A DNA stretch of 64,000 nt. Source: an uncultured Microbacteriaceae bacterium (GTDB taxonomy: Bacteria; Actinomycetota; Actinomycetes; Actinomycetales; Microbacteriaceae). The notes below the pieces were generated by a model. It worked only from the letters and a program-made list of their open reading frames with translations. It was not told where the DNA came from and ran no database searches. The first letter of the stretch is position 1, and the number at the start of each line of letters is the position of its first letter. The stretch spans positions 1-64,000 of the forward strand of contig CAKZKU010000031.1 in NCBI GenBank assembly GCA_937124545.1. Reading direction: 5' to 3'. A program made the position numbers and the translations under genes. This document shows positions 63,539 through 64,000 of the stretch, piece by piece.

Positions 63539-64000
63539 TTAGGCGAACAAAGCCCTTACAGCGGATTCCGCATCAGCAGCGTTTCGAGCGGCGAGCGCCG
63601 CATGACTGGCAATCTCAGCCTTGCTCGAGGAGAGCGAGGAGAGCGCTGTGCTCACACTCTCGATGGCACTGGGCGCGGCACTCACCGAGGCAACACCCAT
63701 CCCGGCGAACACGATGGCCAACAGAGGGTCGGCCGCGCTCTCACCGCAGACGCCTACGGGGATGCCCAAGCGTGAACCGTGGTCGCAGACCGCCTTCACC
63801 GTCCGCAGCAGGGCCGGTTGCCACGGATTGTTGAGTGCGCCCAGCTGCGGGTGCATACGATCGGCCGCAAACAGGTACTGGGATAAATCGTTGGTGCCGA
63901 TACTGACAAAACTGAGCAGCCCCTCCAGATCCGGAAGAACCGAGACGATGGCCGGGGTCTCGATCATGATCCCTACCTGAGTGATCCCGGCTTCCGCACA
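63539..64000 (-). CDS. ptsI: PTS enzyme I, C-terminal part, 5' end outside window
   Basis: About 153 residues are visible, and the frame is open to the right edge (AEAGITQVGIMIETPA). The PEP-binding barrel shows SIGTNDLSQY with a following ADR, and the proton-donor Cys in GVCGESAADP, typical of PtsI. It passes phosphate from PEP to HPr for sugar uptake. The ORF track start at 63967 is an internal Met. Other PEP-utilising enzymes are less likely given the CGES motif. Confidence 0.85.
   Translation of the reverse strand, partial: CAEAGITQVGIMIETPAIVSVLPDLEGLLSFVSIGTNDLSQYLFAADRMHPQLGALNNPWQPALLRTVKAVCDHGSRLGIPVGVCGESAADPLLAIVFAGMGVASVSAAPSAIESVSTALSSLSSSKAEIASHAALAARNAADAESAVRALFA

Overview
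The window is a dense, ordinary-looking chromosomal segment of a high-GC actinobacterium. The most likely family is Microbacteriaceae. Support comes from the actinobacterial DUF3073, DUF3817 and DUF3180 proteins, a sterol-carrier-like protein in the purine cluster, a purS-purQ-purL set, a ClpC that begins MFERF, an Rv2747-type N-acetyltransferase, and very frequent leaderless promoters (TANNNT placed 6 nt before the start codon). Gene spacing is so tight that a streamlined genome of aquatic type is plausible. That is an inference from style, not a species identification. I see no insertion sequence, prophage, CRISPR array, rRNA or integration site. No gap without a gene exceeds 300 bases; the largest is about 230 bases, before the DEAD-box helicase gene.

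Layout. 1-3.6 kb: end of an AEC permease, exonuclease III, pyrE, a septum-formation-like protein and an orphan beta-class DNA methyltransferase. 3.6-18.4 kb: a purine region (purA, purL, purQ, purS, purC, purD, purF, purM) interleaved with chorismate mutase, a YqaJ-like nuclease, DUF3817, an SGNH hydrolase, a sterol-carrier-like protein, a surface protein and a 54-aa DUF3073 protein absent from the ORF track. 18.4-23.3 kb: paired fluoride channels, membrane proteins, a DEAD-box helicase and an EamA transporter. 23.4-26 kb: cysK-cysE-plsC and a thioredoxin whose promoter carries a perfect palindrome. 26-35 kb: acyl-CoA oxidase, a methyltransferase, the pntAa-pntAb-pntB transhydrogenase, YciI, an SDR that seems to start at ATT, and a UbiA/CrtI-like isoprenoid pair. 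35-35.4 kb: tRNA-Glu, tRNA-Asp and tRNA-Phe. 35.4-48.6 kb: an M23 peptidase, ppa, then a long forward run tilS-hpt-ftsH-folE-folP-folB-folK-DUF3180-two PH-domain proteins-DUF2520 protein-panC-lysS. 48.6-64 kb: two small membrane proteins, pirin, clpC, an argA-like gene, radA, tRNA-Ser, a VIT1-type transporter, an aldo/keto reductase, a fold-III PLP enzyme, an MMPL transporter, a quinone-oxidoreductase-like gene and the 3' part of ptsI.

What stands out is how the DNA is packed rather than a new enzyme system. Nineteen genes have TANNNT exactly 6 nt before ATG or GTG, and two more have it at 7 nt. Several divergent pairs fit both promoters into 35-51 bp. Nine convergent pairs share a 4-nt YTAR motif (mostly CTAG) that supplies a stop codon on both strands, and many co-directional genes overlap by ATGA or GTGA. 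Starts were moved from the ORF track where these signals, a Shine-Dalgarno sequence or family alignment required it. I found no convincing unknown multi-gene system. The best leads are the ATT start, the thioredoxin operator, the symmetric ppa/tilS -10 and the orphan methyltransferase.
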